Notes under the pieces: generated by a model
What the model was told of the DNA's origin: nothing
The model's database searches: none
Seen by the model: only the letters and a program-made list of their open reading frames with translations
DNA from: Nonlabens tegetincola
Lineage (GTDB): Bacteria; Bacteroidota; Bacteroidia; Flavobacteriales; Flavobacteriaceae
DNA: 64,000 nucleotides
Direction of reading: 5' to 3'
Assembly (NCBI RefSeq): GCF_002954355.1
Contig: NZ_MQVV01000012.1
Span: forward strand, 310,001-374,000
Shown here: piece after piece, positions 1 to 9,206 of the stretch
Position numbering within the stretch: position 1 is the first letter of the stretch
Layout of the letters: each line of letters starts with the position of its first letter
Position numbers and translations under genes: made by a program

Positions 1-522
1 CTAGGCAAGGATAACGAGTTGTATGCAGGGATGAACAGCTACCAAAGCCAACACTTTAATAAAGAAAATATAAAGGCCGATGTAGCCCACGCAATAGCAA
101 AGTTGTTTGTTGAACCTGGTAACGATCGTCGTTTTTTAGAATCCATAATCTATCATGGTAAGTTGCATTACCTTCAAAGTTTATTTGCCCCAGACCAACC
201 GGATCACCTGATTCTTAAATACTCTAAGGAGGAATATGAATTTACTAAGGAAAATGAATTAGAAGTATGGCGTTACTTTATAGATCAAAATTTGTTATAT
301 AGTACTAATCCTGAACTTCAATCTAGATTCATACAACCAGCACCATTTTCAAAATTTTATTTAGATATAGACTCGAGTACACCTGGTGGAATCGCTAGAT
401 ATATAGGATATAAAATAGTAGCAAGTTACATGGAGAATAATGAGATTGATCCTAGTACACTTGTATCATTGCCAGCCGAAACCATATTTAATAATTCACA
501 GTATAAACCTGTACAACAATAA
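1..522 (+). CDS. gldB: Gliding motility lipoprotein GldB, C-terminal part
   Basis: This is the 3' end of a gene cut by the window edge; the frame is open from base 1 and gives about 173 residues. Known: GldB is a roughly 320-residue lipoprotein needed for flavobacterial gliding, so about half is present. Seen: the fragment is soluble-looking, with GGIARYIGYKIVASYM near its end, a helix typical of GldB/DUF2268-like peptidase-related folds. It stops two bases before gldC, the normal gldB-gldC order, and that is the strongest support. The signal peptide and lipobox lie outside the window. Internal ATGs near base 31 should not be taken as the start. Confidence 0.85.
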   Translation, partial: LGKDNELYAGMNSYQSQHFNKENIKADVAHAIAKLFVEPGNDRRFLESIIYHGKLHYLQSLFAPDQPDHLILKYSKEEYEFTKENELEVWRYFIDQNLLYSTNPELQSRFIQPAPFSKFYLDIDSSTPGGIARYIGYKIVASYMENNEIDPSTLVSLPAETIFNNSQYKPVQQ

Positions 523-524
523 TT

Positions 525-860
525 ATGTCAAAGAATCACAGATCACAAATAAGAATAGGAATTGAACTGGATGAAAATAGAGTTCCAGAAAAAATAAGAT
601 GGAGCGCACCAGATGGTGGTGTTGATGCTGCCGATGCTAAAGCCATGATGGTAAGCATGTGGGATAGTGCACAGCAGGAGAGTTTTAGAATCGATTTGTG
701 GACTAAAGATATGCCTGTAGATGAAATGCGTGTGTTTTTTCATCAAACACTAGTAAGTATGGCCGATACTTATCATCGTGCTACAAATGATGAAAAAATG
801 CGCGATACCATGCTAGACTTTTGCGATTATTTTGCCGAAAAATTAAATCTTAAAAAATAA
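525..860 (+). CDS. gldC: Gliding motility protein GldC
   Basis: This 111-residue protein matches the GldC family in length (about 110) and in its opening, where a short basic N-terminus is followed by IRIGIELDENRVPEKIRWSA. It has no signal peptide or membrane segment. Known: gldC disruption in Flavobacterium johnsoniae reduces gliding, and the protein sits with gldB. Its ATG is two bases after the gldB stop, so the two are probably translated from one transcript. The exact biochemical role is unknown. Confidence 0.9.
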   Translation: MSKNHRSQIRIGIELDENRVPEKIRWSAPDGGVDAADAKAMMVSMWDSAQQESFRIDLWTKDMPVDEMRVFFHQTLVSMADTYHRATNDEKMRDTMLDFCDYFAEKLNLKK

Positions 861-891
861 AAGCCTTTAATTTTTCAATAAAGAATTATTC

Positions 892-1110
892 TTGAATCCT
901 GACAAAAAACAGCTTCTAGAGCTAGCGCATTATAAAATGCCATTTGGTAAATTCAAAGGCAGCTTTTTGAGTGATTTGCCAGAGGCTTACTTTGTTTGGT
1001 TCAAACGAAATGGTTGGCCACAAGGTAAGCTAGGTGTTTACATGCAATCAGTTTATGAGCTTAAAATAAACGGTCTAGAAATCATCCTAAAGCAGTTACG
1101 TAGCAAGTAA
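892..1110 (+). CDS. DUF3820 family small protein
   Basis: A 72-residue protein starting with TTG (32 bases after gldC). It contains the family core MPFGKFKGSFLSDLPEAYF followed by WFKRNGWPQGKLG. Known: DUF3820 proteins are small and found beside gldC and engB in flavobacteria; some are labelled virulence factor-like or exonuclease-associated without direct proof. Seen: a compact mixed helix/loop with many basic residues, compatible with nucleic acid binding, which is inference only. An in-frame ATG at residue 15 would cut into the conserved core, so the TTG start is preferred. Confidence 0.7.
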   Translation: MNPDKKQLLELAHYKMPFGKFKGSFLSDLPEAYFVWFKRNGWPQGKLGVYMQSVYELKINGLEIILKQLRSK

Positions 1111-1141
1111 GAGTAGGCCACACAATTAAGAGTAAGTATTT

Positions 1142-1741
1142 TTATAGAGACTTATTTATTTCGTCGATGTATCCCAAAAGTTCTTCCTTACCAATACCTT
1201 TTGAGGCACTAGTTATAAAATAAGGAGGCATTTCTTCCCAAGTAGTTTGCAATAAGGCTTCTTTGTAATCATTGACCTGTTTTTCAATTGCCTTGGGTTT
1301 GAGTTTGTCTGCTTTGGTAAATACAATGGCAAATGGCACACCATTGCTACCTAGCCATTCCATGAATTCAGTATCTATAGGTTGTGGATCATGTCGAATA
1401 TCTACCAGAACAAAGCCGCAAATAAGTTGCTTGCGCTGTTCAAAATATCGGGTAATGAATTTTTGAAATTTAGCCTTTTGAGTTTTAGAAACACGAGCAT
1501 ATCCGTAACCTGGTAAATCTACAAGGTACCATTCATTATTAATTAAAAAGTGATTTATAAGCTGTGTTTTCCCTGGTTTACCAGATGTTTTGGCAAGGTT
1601 CTTATGGTTGGTCAACATGTTAATTAATGAAGACTTACCTACATTAGACCTTCCAATAAAAGCGTATTCTGGAAAATGATTAGACGGGCATTTCTTCACA
1701 TCTTGATTGGAAACAACAAACTTGGCACTGTTAATTTTCAT
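1142..1741 (-). CDS. engB: Ribosome biogenesis GTPase EngB (YsxC/YihA)
   Basis: A 199-residue TRAFAC-class GTPase, the normal length for EngB. Motifs in order: G1 GRSNVGKSS at residues 30-38, a threonine-containing G2 around 60, G3 DLPGYG at 75-80, G4 TKAD at 142-145 and G5 SAS at 178-180. Known: EngB acts in late assembly of the 50S subunit and is usually essential. It lies on the strand opposite to gldC and is convergent with the DUF3820 gene (31 bases between stops). The upstream alpha/beta hydrolase gene, 47 bases away, is probably cotranscribed, an arrangement often seen in flavobacteria. Confidence 0.96.
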   Translation of the reverse strand: MKINSAKFVVSNQDVKKCPSNHFPEYAFIGRSNVGKSSLINMLTNHKNLAKTSGKPGKTQLINHFLINNEWYLVDLPGYGYARVSKTQKAKFQKFITRYFEQRKQLICGFVLVDIRHDPQPIDTEFMEWLGSNGVPFAIVFTKADKLKPKAIEKQVNDYKEALLQTTWEEMPPYFITSASKGIGKEELLGYIDEINKSL

Positions 1742-1788
1742 AATGTAAAGCTAGGTATTAGTACTAGGATGATTAGTTCAAATAAAGG

Positions 1789-2553
1789 TTAGTAACCTCT
1801 ATCTTTTAACCATTTATCCAGTATGGTATTAAATTCCTCTGGGTGTTCCATCATGGCAGCGTGGCCACATTTATCAATCCAAAATAAGTCACTATCTGGC
1901 AATTTTTCATGAAATTCATCTGCCACTTCAGGTGGTGTAACATTATCTTGTCTACCCCAAATGATACAAGTAGGAGTGTTCATTTTAGGTAAATCCTTGG
2001 CCATGTTATGTCTGATTGCACTTTTGGCAATGGCCAATGTTTTAATCAACTTATTACGATCATTTACCGTAGCAAAAACCTCGTCCACAATTTCCTTTGT
2101 AGCTACTGCAGGATCATAGAATACATCTTCACTTTTCTTCTTAATGTATTCGTAATCACCACGTTTAGGGTAGCTTTCGCCCATGGCGCTTTCATATAAT
2201 CCAGAACTACCAGTTATTATAAGTGCTTTAACTACTTCTGGATATAATTTTGTGGTAACAAGACCTATGTGACCACCTAGAGAATTTCCTAGAAGAATGA
2301 CTTCCTTCCATCCCATGTGGTCTATGAATTTCTTGATGAACTTGGCAAAAGTTCCTACGCTAGTTTTAATTAGCGGCATTGTATATAGTGGTAAAGAAGG
2401 AACTACAACTTGATAGCCTTCCTTTGGAAAATGATCGATAACACCTTCAAAATTACTTAAACCACCCATCAGACCATGAAGGATGATGATAGGTGTTCCT
2501 TCTCCTGCGCTGTAATATTCGAATTTTCCGTCCTTGATTGTCTTCCTCGTCAT
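1789..2553 (-). CDS. Alpha/beta hydrolase
   Basis: A 254-residue alpha/beta-hydrolase fold enzyme. Seen: oxyanion-side HGLMGG at residues 26-31, nucleophile elbow GNSLGG at 89-94 (Ser91), the acid in WGRQDNVTP and the catalytic His in CGHAAMMEHP near the C-terminus, so the triad is complete. No signal peptide. The open frame extends 17 codons further upstream, but MTRKTIKDGKFEYY is where family similarity begins. Substrate cannot be told from sequence; relatives include carboxylesterases and C-C hydrolases. It precedes engB on the same strand. Confidence 0.85.
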   Translation of the reverse strand: MTRKTIKDGKFEYYSAGEGTPIIILHGLMGGLSNFEGVIDHFPKEGYQVVVPSLPLYTMPLIKTSVGTFAKFIKKFIDHMGWKEVILLGNSLGGHIGLVTTKLYPEVVKALIITGSSGLYESAMGESYPKRGDYEYIKKKSEDVFYDPAVATKEIVDEVFATVNDRNKLIKTLAIAKSAIRHNMAKDLPKMNTPTCIIWGRQDNVTPPEVADEFHEKLPDSDLFWIDKCGHAAMMEHPEEFNTILDKWLKDRGY

Positions 2554-2668
2554 AAAAAACTGTCTGTCGCAAATATAACTTATAATCTTATAGTAAAAAG
2601 ACAATTAAACAGCACAGCGATTTGAAGTGAAAAATGAATGGGATCTCCCACTTTTTTTATGAGGAATT

Positions 2669-2684
2669 CGCTTTCGCGAAAGCG
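2669..2684. repeat. Palindrome CGCTTTCGCGAAAGCG, copy 1
   Basis: Perfect 16-bp palindrome in the gap between the hydrolase and mraZ genes. It is the first of 17 copies of the 14-bp core in the window. Confidence 0.95.
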
Positions 2685-2777
2685 CACTTCATAACACTCT
2701 ATCATTAGCACTAAGTAGAATTTCAAATTGTTCATAAGTCCTCAAGTTATTCAAAAAAGAGCTTAGTTATCAACAAT

Positions 2778-2807
2778 GTGGTAAAAAGTGGTAAAAAGTG
2801 GTAAAAA
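2778..2807 (+). promoter_or_regulatory. MraZ operator (three 10-bp direct repeats)
   Basis: GTGGTAAAAA is repeated three times without a gap (2778, 2788, 2798). Known: MraZ binds three or four short direct repeats with a 10-bp period, one helical turn, just upstream of its own gene and so controls the division cluster. Here the repeats end six bases before the -7 element, covering the -33 region, which fits autorepression. Confidence 0.85.
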
Positions 2808-2813
2808 GATTTA

Positions 2814-2821
2814 TATATTTG
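2814..2821 (+). promoter_or_regulatory. mraZ promoter, -7 element TATATTTG
   Basis: This is an exact match to the Bacteroidota -7 consensus TAnnTTTG. Transcription would begin near 2828, leaving a leader of about 24 bases before the TTG at 2852. An upstream open frame starting at 2798 would begin before the transcript does, so this promoter decides the mraZ start. Confidence 0.7.
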
Positions 2822-2851
2822 ATTAGAATACCTCAAAATGAGGATGAACCA

Positions 2852-3319
2852 TTGATAAATTTTATAGGGACATACGATTGTAAAGCCGACTCCAAAGGCC
2901 GTTTCATGATGCCAGCAGCTATCAAAAAGCAGCTTGCGCCTATCATGCAAGAAGGCTTTGTGATAAAGCGAGCTGTTTTTCAACCTTGTTTAGAGCTTTA
3001 CCCTATGAAAGAATGGAATGAATTGATGGGTCGCATGAATAAGCTTAATCGTTTTAATAAAAAAAACAATGACTTTATACGTCGTTTTACGGCAGGAGTT
3101 AAAACGGTTGAGGTTGATTCTAACGGTCGTTTGTTAATACCGCGTGATTTGATTTCAGTAGCTGGGATTACAAAAGATGTAACCGTATCTAGTGCGATTA
3201 ATATTATAGAAATATGGGATAAGCAAAAGTATGAGGAAGCAATAGATGATGCTACTGATGATTTTGCAGATCTCGCAGAAGAAGTAATGGGAAGTGATGC
3301 AGGAGAATCAATATCATAA
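2852..3319 (+). CDS. mraZ: Transcriptional regulator MraZ
   Basis: A 155-residue DNA-binding protein made of two SpoVT/AbrB-type beta domains: residues 1-55 (GTYDCKADSKGRFMMPAAIK) and about 75-125 (VEVDSNGRLLIPRDLI). The TTG start is chosen because family members begin with the strand INFIGTY, because 155 is the usual length, and because the promoter and operator lie directly upstream. Known: MraZ is a ring-forming regulator of its own operon and of division genes. The last 23 bases overlap rsmH, giving translational coupling. The acidic tail after residue 135 is common in the family. Confidence 0.93.
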   Translation: MINFIGTYDCKADSKGRFMMPAAIKKQLAPIMQEGFVIKRAVFQPCLELYPMKEWNELMGRMNKLNRFNKKNNDFIRRFTAGVKTVEVDSNGRLLIPRDLISVAGITKDVTVSSAINIIEIWDKQKYEEAIDDATDDFADLAEEVMGSDAGESIS

Positions 3320-4211
3320 ATCAGTTCTATTAGAAGAATCAATAGATGGACTCAATATTAAGCCAGATGGTATTTATGTTGATGTCACGTTTGGTGGTGG
3401 TGGGCACTCACGCGAGATCTTGAAACGATTGGGTGATGACGGACGCTTGTATGCATTTGATCAGGATTCCGATGCTATTCAAAATGAAATAGATGACCCA
3501 AGATTTACTTTGATTCAGTCCAACTTTAGTTTTATGAAGCGTTTTTTAAAACTTCATGGTGTGTCGCAGGTAGATGGTGTTTTGGCAGATTTAGGAGTTA
3601 GTTCTCACCAGTTCGACGAGGCTGATCGTGGTTTTTCCATTCGATTTGACGCTCGTTTGGACATGCGAATGAATCAGGAGAGTGAAGTGGATGCTGTTCA
3701 TGTAGTGAATCAATATGATGAGTCTGATTTGTTACGCATTTTTAAAGAGTACGGTGAATTGCGAATAGCTCCAAAATTAGTACGTAGAATAGTGCAAGAA
3801 CGTGCCTTGCAACCTATAGAAACAGTAGGAGATTTAAAACGTATTTGTAAGCCGCTAGTACCGGCACGCATGGAAAACAAGTTGCTGGCTCAGGTTTTTC
3901 AGGCTATTAGAATAGAGGTTAATCGTGAGATGGAAGTGTTATATGATTTTTTGATTCAGGCAAAAGAGGTGTTGAAAATTGGAGGACGATTAAGTGTGAT
4001 CTCTTACCATTCCTTAGAAGATAGACCGGTTAAAAGATTTATGCGTAATGGCTTGTTTGAAGGAGAGCCAGAAAAAGATGTTTTTGGTCGTGCCGAGGTA
4101 CCATTTAAAAAAGTTGGAAAACTAATAGTGCCTACTGCTGCTCAAATAGAAGAAAATAATCGTGCACGTAGTGCAAAATTGCGTATTGCAGAAAAAATCG
4201 CAAACGTGTAG
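3297..4211 (+). CDS. rsmH: 16S rRNA (cytosine-1402-N4) methyltransferase RsmH
   Basis: RsmH (MraW) methylates N4 of C1402 in the 16S rRNA P-site region with S-adenosylmethionine. Seen: SAM-binding DVTFGGGGHSREIL near the N-terminus, the GVLADLGVSSHQFD motif, the inserted helical domain, and VISYHSLEDRPVKRFM near the C-terminus. The length of 304 is normal. A GTG one codon earlier (3294) could also initiate. The start lies inside the mraZ coding sequence, and ftsL follows two bases after the stop. Confidence 0.96.
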   Translation: MQENQYHKSVLLEESIDGLNIKPDGIYVDVTFGGGGHSREILKRLGDDGRLYAFDQDSDAIQNEIDDPRFTLIQSNFSFMKRFLKLHGVSQVDGVLADLGVSSHQFDEADRGFSIRFDARLDMRMNQESEVDAVHVVNQYDESDLLRIFKEYGELRIAPKLVRRIVQERALQPIETVGDLKRICKPLVPARMENKLLAQVFQAIRIEVNREMEVLYDFLIQAKEVLKIGGRLSVISYHSLEDRPVKRFMRNGLFEGEPEKDVFGRAEVPFKKVGKLIVPTAAQIEENNRARSAKLRIAEKIANV

Positions 4212-4213
4212 TT

Positions 4214-4546
4214 ATGGCGTCTAGATTTCATAAAATATTAAAAGGTGATTTTCTTACACAAGAAGGAGCGGCAAAAAATTGGCGCTTCATATTGTTTATG
4301 GCATTACTGGCTTTAATTATGATATACACGGGTCATTCATTTGAGAAAAAAGTGCATCGATTGAGTAAGTTAAATGACGAGGTGAATGAATTGCGCAGTG
4401 AGTTTTATGATTTAGAGAATAAACTCATGTTTATGCAAATGGAAAGCGAAGTGGCAAAAAGGTTGAAAGAATCGGGTATTGCTCCTGCTCAAGAGCCGCC
4501 ACAAAAAATTAAAATAAAACTACCAGTAGATGGCAACAACGGATAA
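4214..4546 (+). CDS. ftsL: Cell division protein FtsL-like
   Basis: A 110-residue bitopic membrane protein with a short basic cytoplasmic tail, one transmembrane helix at about residues 23-42 (WRFILFMALLALIMIY) and a periplasmic coiled coil at about 50-90. Known: FtsL forms a complex with FtsB and FtsQ and activates FtsW/FtsI; sequences diverge strongly, so the call rests on topology, size and position between rsmH and ftsI. The C-terminal 16 bases overlap ftsI. Confidence 0.85.
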   Translation: MASRFHKILKGDFLTQEGAAKNWRFILFMALLALIMIYTGHSFEKKVHRLSKLNDEVNELRSEFYDLENKLMFMQMESEVAKRLKESGIAPAQEPPQKIKIKLPVDGNNG

Positions 4547-6509
4547 GGGTATTCTTAATAGAGCTTATATCGCTGCTGGTATTTTATTACTGGTAGGAAT
4601 AGGGATTCTGGCTAAAATTCTTCACGTTCAAGTAGCTGAAGGGAAAAAATACCGTGCGCTTACTGAGAAGCGCATCTTTAAAAATGATACGATACCAGCA
4701 AATAGAGGTAATCTGTATGATTCAAATGGGCAATTACTAGCAACTTCTATCAGTAAGTTTGATATAAGATTTGATGCCGTTACTCCTAGTGAAAAAGATT
4801 TTAATGAGAACGTCGGTAAGTTGAGTGATTCGCTTTCGCGAAAGCTAAATAAGCCAAAAAGTTATTTCCTTAACAAGCTTAGAAAAGCTAGGGCAAATAA
4901 AAATAGATACATTCTTATAGCTAAGAATCTAGACTACGGAGATTATAAAGAAGTAATCAATTTTCCTTTATTTGAAAAAGGGCCGTATAAAGGTGGAGTG
5001 ATTGTTGAGCAGCGCGTAGTGCGTGATCATCCTCTAGGTAAAATGGCCGAACGTATTGTGGGTTATGACAAACCAGGTCGAGCTCCTGTTGGGTTAGAAG
5101 GTGCTTTTGCTCCTTATTTAAGAGGTAGCGATGGTGTAAGATTAAAGCAAAAAATTGCCAAAAGTCAATGGAAGCCCGTAAATGGAGCTAATGAGGTAGA
5201 GCCAGTTGATGGATACGATGTCTATACTACTATTGATGTCAATATGCAGGATGTTGCACATCACGCTTTACTCGAGCAATTAGAATACTATGAAGCAGAT
5301 CATGGTACTGCAGTAGTAATGGAAGTCGCAACTGGTGAAATTAAAGCGCTCACAAATTTAGGAAGGGCAAAAAGCGGTAAATATTATGAGAAAAGAAATT
5401 ATGCCGTTTGGGAAGCACATGAGCCTGGTTCTACATTCAAATTAATGAGTGTTATTGCCGCTCTGGAAGATAAAGTGGTTGATACAAGTACCGTTTTTGA
5501 CACTAAAGGTGGTAAGATTTCTTACTACGGTAGAAATGTAAGAGATTCTAAGTATGGTGGATATGGAAAAATAAATGTAGCTAAAGCATTTGAGGTTTCT
5601 TCCAATACAGCACTAGTTCAAATGATTCACGATAACTATAAATCTAATCCTAGTGATTATGTAGATAGACTTTATGAAATGAATTTAGGTAATAAGATTG
5701 GTTTACCTATAATAGGTGAAGGGTCGCCATTAATTCCTCATCCAGATGATCAAGGATGGAACGGTCTTTCTTTACCATGGATGGGATTCGGTTATGGTGT
5801 GGAATTGACTCCATTGCAAACATTAACTTTTTACAACGCCGTTGCAAATGATGGAGTAATGGTTAAGCCTAGATTGATTAGAGAAGTTCGTTCAAAAGAT
5901 CGACTTGTTGAAAAATTTGATAAGGAGATAATTAACCCGTCGATTTGTTCACAAGAAACCATTGATAAGGTAAAGGTGATGATGGAGAATGTAGTTAAAC
6001 GTGGAACTGCAGATAATCTGTATTCACCTAATTTTTCCATGGCAGGTAAAACAGGAACCTGTCAAGCAGAATATTGGATAAAGCCAGGTAATTATATTGC
6101 ATCGTTTGCTGGATATTTCCCGGCTGACGAGCCTAAATATAGCTGCATAGTTGTGATTCATAAACCCAACGTTAAGAAAGGTTATTATGGAAATATAGTT
6201 GCTGGACCGGTTTTTAAAAAAATCGCTCATAAAATTTACGCAAACAGTCCTATTAAAGACGAGATTCAATTACCACAAATTGCATCAGAAGAAGTAGAAA
6301 AGTCTGATGAGGTGTTTTATTCCAAGTTACAATCTGTTCAAAAAAAGGTGCCTAACCTCAAAGGTATGGAAGTAATGGACGCTGTAGTGATTTTGGAAAA
6401 TATGGGAGCCTATGTTGAAGTGAAGGGAGAAGCTGGAATTGTATCTAATCAAAGTAAGGCGCCAGGGCAAATTATTAAAAATGGAGAAAAAGTAGTACTA
6501 ACGTTATGA
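4530..6509 (+). CDS. ftsI: Division transpeptidase FtsI/PBP3 with PASTA domain
   Basis: A 659-residue class B penicillin-binding protein that crosslinks septal peptidoglycan in the periplasm. Domains: N-terminal membrane anchor (about 11-30), dimerisation domain (45-200), transpeptidase (235-580) and one C-terminal PASTA repeat (about 600-659, beginning VPNLKGMEVMDA). Catalytic motifs are intact: STFK 301-304, SSN 357-359 and KTGT 507-510. Known: Bacteroidota FtsI resembles SpoVD in carrying PASTA, unlike proteobacterial FtsI. The repeated palindrome encodes SLSRK at residues 101-105 in the non-catalytic domain. The start lies inside ftsL. Confidence 0.95.
   Translation: MATTDKGILNRAYIAAGILLLVGIGILAKILHVQVAEGKKYRALTEKRIFKNDTIPANRGNLYDSNGQLLATSISKFDIRFDAVTPSEKDFNENVGKLSDSLSRKLNKPKSYFLNKLRKARANKNRYILIAKNLDYGDYKEVINFPLFEKGPYKGGVIVEQRVVRDHPLGKMAERIVGYDKPGRAPVGLEGAFAPYLRGSDGVRLKQKIAKSQWKPVNGANEVEPVDGYDVYTTIDVNMQDVAHHALLEQLEYYEADHGTAVVMEVATGEIKALTNLGRAKSGKYYEKRNYAVWEAHEPGSTFKLMSVIAALEDKVVDTSTVFDTKGGKISYYGRNVRDSKYGGYGKINVAKAFEVSSNTALVQMIHDNYKSNPSDYVDRLYEMNLGNKIGLPIIGEGSPLIPHPDDQGWNGLSLPWMGFGYGVELTPLQTLTFYNAVANDGVMVKPRLIREVRSKDRLVEKFDKEIINPSICSQETIDKVKVMMENVVKRGTADNLYSPNFSMAGKTGTCQAEYWIKPGNYIASFAGYFPADEPKYSCIVVIHKPNVKKGYYGNIVAGPVFKKIAHKIYANSPIKDEIQLPQIASEEVEKSDEVFYSKLQSVQKKVPNLKGMEVMDAVVILENMGAYVEVKGEAGIVSNQSKAPGQIIKNGEKVVLTL
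4831..4845. repeat. Palindrome GCTTTCGCGAAAGC, copy 2 (in ftsI)
   Basis: The 14-bp core is complete; the outer right base is T rather than G. In this frame it reads S-L-S-R-K, in the pedestal domain of FtsI rather than the transpeptidase. Confidence 0.95.
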
Positions 6510-7972
6510 TGTTACTTAAAGAAATATTATACAAAGTAAATATTGAATCTGTCGTTGGTTCTACCGATAAAAAAGTGCAATCTATTGTTTTCGATTCTAG
6601 GAAAGTGGAATTGAATTCTGTATTTGTGGCTGTTACAGGTGTTGCAATTGATGGACATAAATTTATTAAAAATGCCATTGAACTAGGTGCTACTGCTGTG
6701 GTAGTTGAAAAACTACCAGAAGATCAAATAGAAAATGTTACTTACATTCAAGTGCCTAGCACCAAAAAGGCCTTGGCCTTTATGGCAGCTAATTTTTACG
6801 GTAATCCTTCTAAAGATCTCAAACTTGTAGGTATTACTGGAACTAATGGTAAGACAACATGTACTAGTTTATTATATCGCTTGTTTAAATCTTGCGGTTT
6901 TAAATCTGGATTGATATCAACTGTACATATACTCGTAGACACCACAGAATATAAGGCCACTCATACAACTCCTGATCCTTTGACCATCAATCATTATTTA
7001 GCAGAAATGAGAGATGCAGGAGTGGATTATTGTTTCATGGAGGTGAGTAGTCACGGTATACATCAAGAGCGCACTACTGGATTGCATTTTGCAGGTGGTA
7101 TTTTCACAAATCTATCACATGATCATTTAGATTACCATAAAACATTTGCTGAATACCGAGATGTTAAAAAAAGATTCTTTGATGAATTGCCAGCATCTGC
7201 ATTTGCTCTTACAAATAAAGATGACAAGAATGGTGATGTAATGCTTCAAAATACTAAGGCTGTAAAAAGAGGATACGCTTTAAAATCTTTTACAGACTAT
7301 CGAGCGCACATTATAGAAAATCAATTTGGTGGCTTGTTGCTTAAAATTAACGACCAAGAAGTTTGGTGTAAAATGATAGGTCAATTTAATGCCTATAATA
7401 TTGCAGCAATATATGGTTGTGCTGTTGAGCTAGGTCTAGAACCTATTGAGGTTCTGGAAAAAATTTCACAATTAGAAGGAGTTTCTGGAAGATTTCAGTA
7501 TTTCACAACAGCTGAAGATAAAATCACTGCGATTGTGGATTACGCACACACACCAGATGCACTTAAAAATGTAATTGAAACCATTAATGCGATCCGTACT
7601 AAAAATGAAACGCTTATAACAGTAGTTGGTTGCGGTGGAGATAGAGACGCTACTAAGAGACCTAAGATGGGAATGATTGCAGCATCATTAAGTGATAAAG
7701 TGATTTTTACTAGTGATAATCCTAGAACAGAAGATCCACAAGCTATTCTAGATGATATTGAAGCTGGTGTTGAACCTCAAGATTTTAAAAAAACCGTAAC
7801 AGTTGTAGATCGTAAACAGGCTATTAAAACAGCTGCGGTCATGGCTCAACCTAATGACATTATTTTGATTGCAGGTAAAGGTCATGAAACATATCAAGAA
7901 ATTAACGGAGTACGTAATGATTTTGATGATAGAGAAATTATTGCATCATTATTAAATAAACTCAATAAATAA
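6506..7972 (+). CDS. murE: UDP-MurNAc-tripeptide synthetase MurE (meso-DAP type)
   Basis: A 488-residue Mur ligase that adds the third stem residue to UDP-MurNAc-L-Ala-D-Glu in the cytoplasm. Seen: ATP-binding [10 protein letters not shown] at about residues 111-120, central-domain HTTPDP and the carbamylated-lysine region, and the substrate-specificity motif DNPR within [11 protein letters not shown]. Known: DNPR marks meso-diaminopimelate as the added amino acid, as expected for this phylum. ATGATG overlaps the ftsI stop, so two start codons are possible and the first is used. Confidence 0.96.
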   Translation: MMLLKEILYKVNIESVVGSTDKKVQSIVFDSRKVELNSVFVAVTGVAIDGHKFIKNAIELGATAVVVEKLPEDQIENVTYIQVPSTKKALAFMAANFYGNPSKDLKLVGITGTNGKTTCTSLLYRLFKSCGFKSGLISTVHILVDTTEYKATHTTPDPLTINHYLAEMRDAGVDYCFMEVSSHGIHQERTTGLHFAGGIFTNLSHDHLDYHKTFAEYRDVKKRFFDELPASAFALTNKDDKNGDVMLQNTKAVKRGYALKSFTDYRAHIIENQFGGLLLKINDQEVWCKMIGQFNAYNIAAIYGCAVELGLEPIEVLEKISQLEGVSGRFQYFTTAEDKITAIVDYAHTPDALKNVIETINAIRTKNETLITVVGCGGDRDATKRPKMGMIAASLSDKVIFTSDNPRTEDPQAILDDIEAGVEPQDFKKTVTVVDRKQAIKTAAVMAQPNDIILIAGKGHETYQEINGVRNDFDDREIIASLLNKLNK

Positions 7973-7973
7973 T

Positions 7974-9206
7974 ATGCTTTACTATTTATTCAAATACCTG
8001 GAAGAACAATTTCAATTGCCTGGAGCATCGCTGTTTGAGTTTATCACATTTAGGGCGGCGATAGCATTCATGATGTCGCTAGGTTTCTCAACTATATATG
8101 GAAAGCGTATAATTAACTATTTACGTAATCAACAAGTAGGTGAAACAGTTCGCGATCTAGGCTTACAAGGTCAAGCGCAAAAGGCAGGTACACCTACCAT
8201 GGGTGGAATAATCATAATATTAGCGACTCTGATCCCGGTTCTGTTATTGTGCCAACTTGATAATATCTATGTAGTTCTTTTAATCATTACCACGCTTTGG
8301 ATGGGAATGATTGGATTTGCAGATGATTATATCAAGGTTTTCAAGAAAGACAAAGGTGGTTTAAAAGGTAAATTTAAAGTAGTCGGTCAAGTAGGGTTAG
8401 GAATTATTGTAGGTGCCATCATGTATTTTCATCCAGGGATAACCATAAAAGAAGAATTAAAGACTGAAAAGTATACCCAGCAAAGAGTGGAAGGTAATAT
8501 TCCTATTCAATTTGAAGCAGCAAAAAAATCCACTAAAACAACGATACCTTTTACTAAAAACAATGAACTAGATTATAGTGAATTGATCACGTGGATTGAT
8601 GATGACCTAGCCTCATGGGCGTGGCTCATTTTTATCCCTATAGTCGTTGTAATTGTAACCGCTGTGTCTAATGGTGCAAACCTTACTGACGGTATTGACG
8701 GTTTAGCCGCAGGTACAAGTGCTATCGTCGTAATTACCCTAGCTTTATTTGCATGGATATCTGGGAATATTATATTTTCAGATTACTTAAATGTCATGTA
8801 TATACCCAACTCTGGTGAGATGGTGGTATTTATAACTGCTTTTGCAGGTGCGCTTGTAGGATTTTTATGGTACAACACCTATCCAGCCCAAGTTTTTATG
8901 GGAGACACAGGTAGCTTAACTATAGGTGGAATCATAGCTGTTCTGGCTATTGCAACTCGTAAAGAATTGCTCATTCCTATTTTATGTGGTGTTTTTCTTA
9001 TGGAAAATTTATCTGTAATGATGCAGGTAAGTTGGTTCAAATACACAAAGAAAAAATACGGAGAAGGTCGTAGAATATTTCTTATGTCACCATTGCACCA
9101 TCATTATCAAAAAAGAGGAATTCATGAGAGTAAAATAGTAGTTAGGTTTTGGGTAGTAGGAATTTTACTAGCCATCATCAGTATTGTAACACTTAAGGTT
9201 CGTTAA
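7974..9206 (+). CDS. mraY: Phospho-MurNAc-pentapeptide transferase MraY
   Basis: A 410-residue polytopic membrane enzyme that moves phospho-MurNAc-pentapeptide onto undecaprenyl phosphate, making lipid I. Seen: about ten hydrophobic segments, the GTPTMGG motif (residues 73-79), [18 protein letters not shown], and the HHHYQKRG loop. It is longer than the proteobacterial enzyme (about 360) because of an extra hydrophilic loop at about 155-205, typical of Bacteroidota. It starts two bases after murE and ends by overlapping murD. Confidence 0.96.
   Translation: MLYYLFKYLEEQFQLPGASLFEFITFRAAIAFMMSLGFSTIYGKRIINYLRNQQVGETVRDLGLQGQAQKAGTPTMGGIIIILATLIPVLLLCQLDNIYVVLLIITTLWMGMIGFADDYIKVFKKDKGGLKGKFKVVGQVGLGIIVGAIMYFHPGITIKEELKTEKYTQQRVEGNIPIQFEAAKKSTKTTIPFTKNNELDYSELITWIDDDLASWAWLIFIPIVVVIVTAVSNGANLTDGIDGLAAGTSAIVVITLALFAWISGNIIFSDYLNVMYIPNSGEMVVFITAFAGALVGFLWYNTYPAQVFMGDTGSLTIGGIIAVLAIATRKELLIPILCGVFLMENLSVMMQVSWFKYTKKKYGEGRRIFLMSPLHHHYQKRGIHESKIVVRFWVVGILLAIISIVTLKVR

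Noticed and set aside
2632-2660. TGGGA-TC-TCCCA with T run as terminator
   Set aside because: There is no plus-strand gene upstream to terminate, and the stem is only five bases; not reported as a feature.
2778-2807. GTGGTAAAAA repeats as CRISPR or microsatellite
   Set aside because: Only three 10-bp units without spacers, placed at an mraZ promoter. The MraZ operator explains them.
2798-2851. Longer mraZ start at GTG 2798
   Set aside because: It lies before the -7 element TATATTTG and within the operator; the family starts at TTG 2852.
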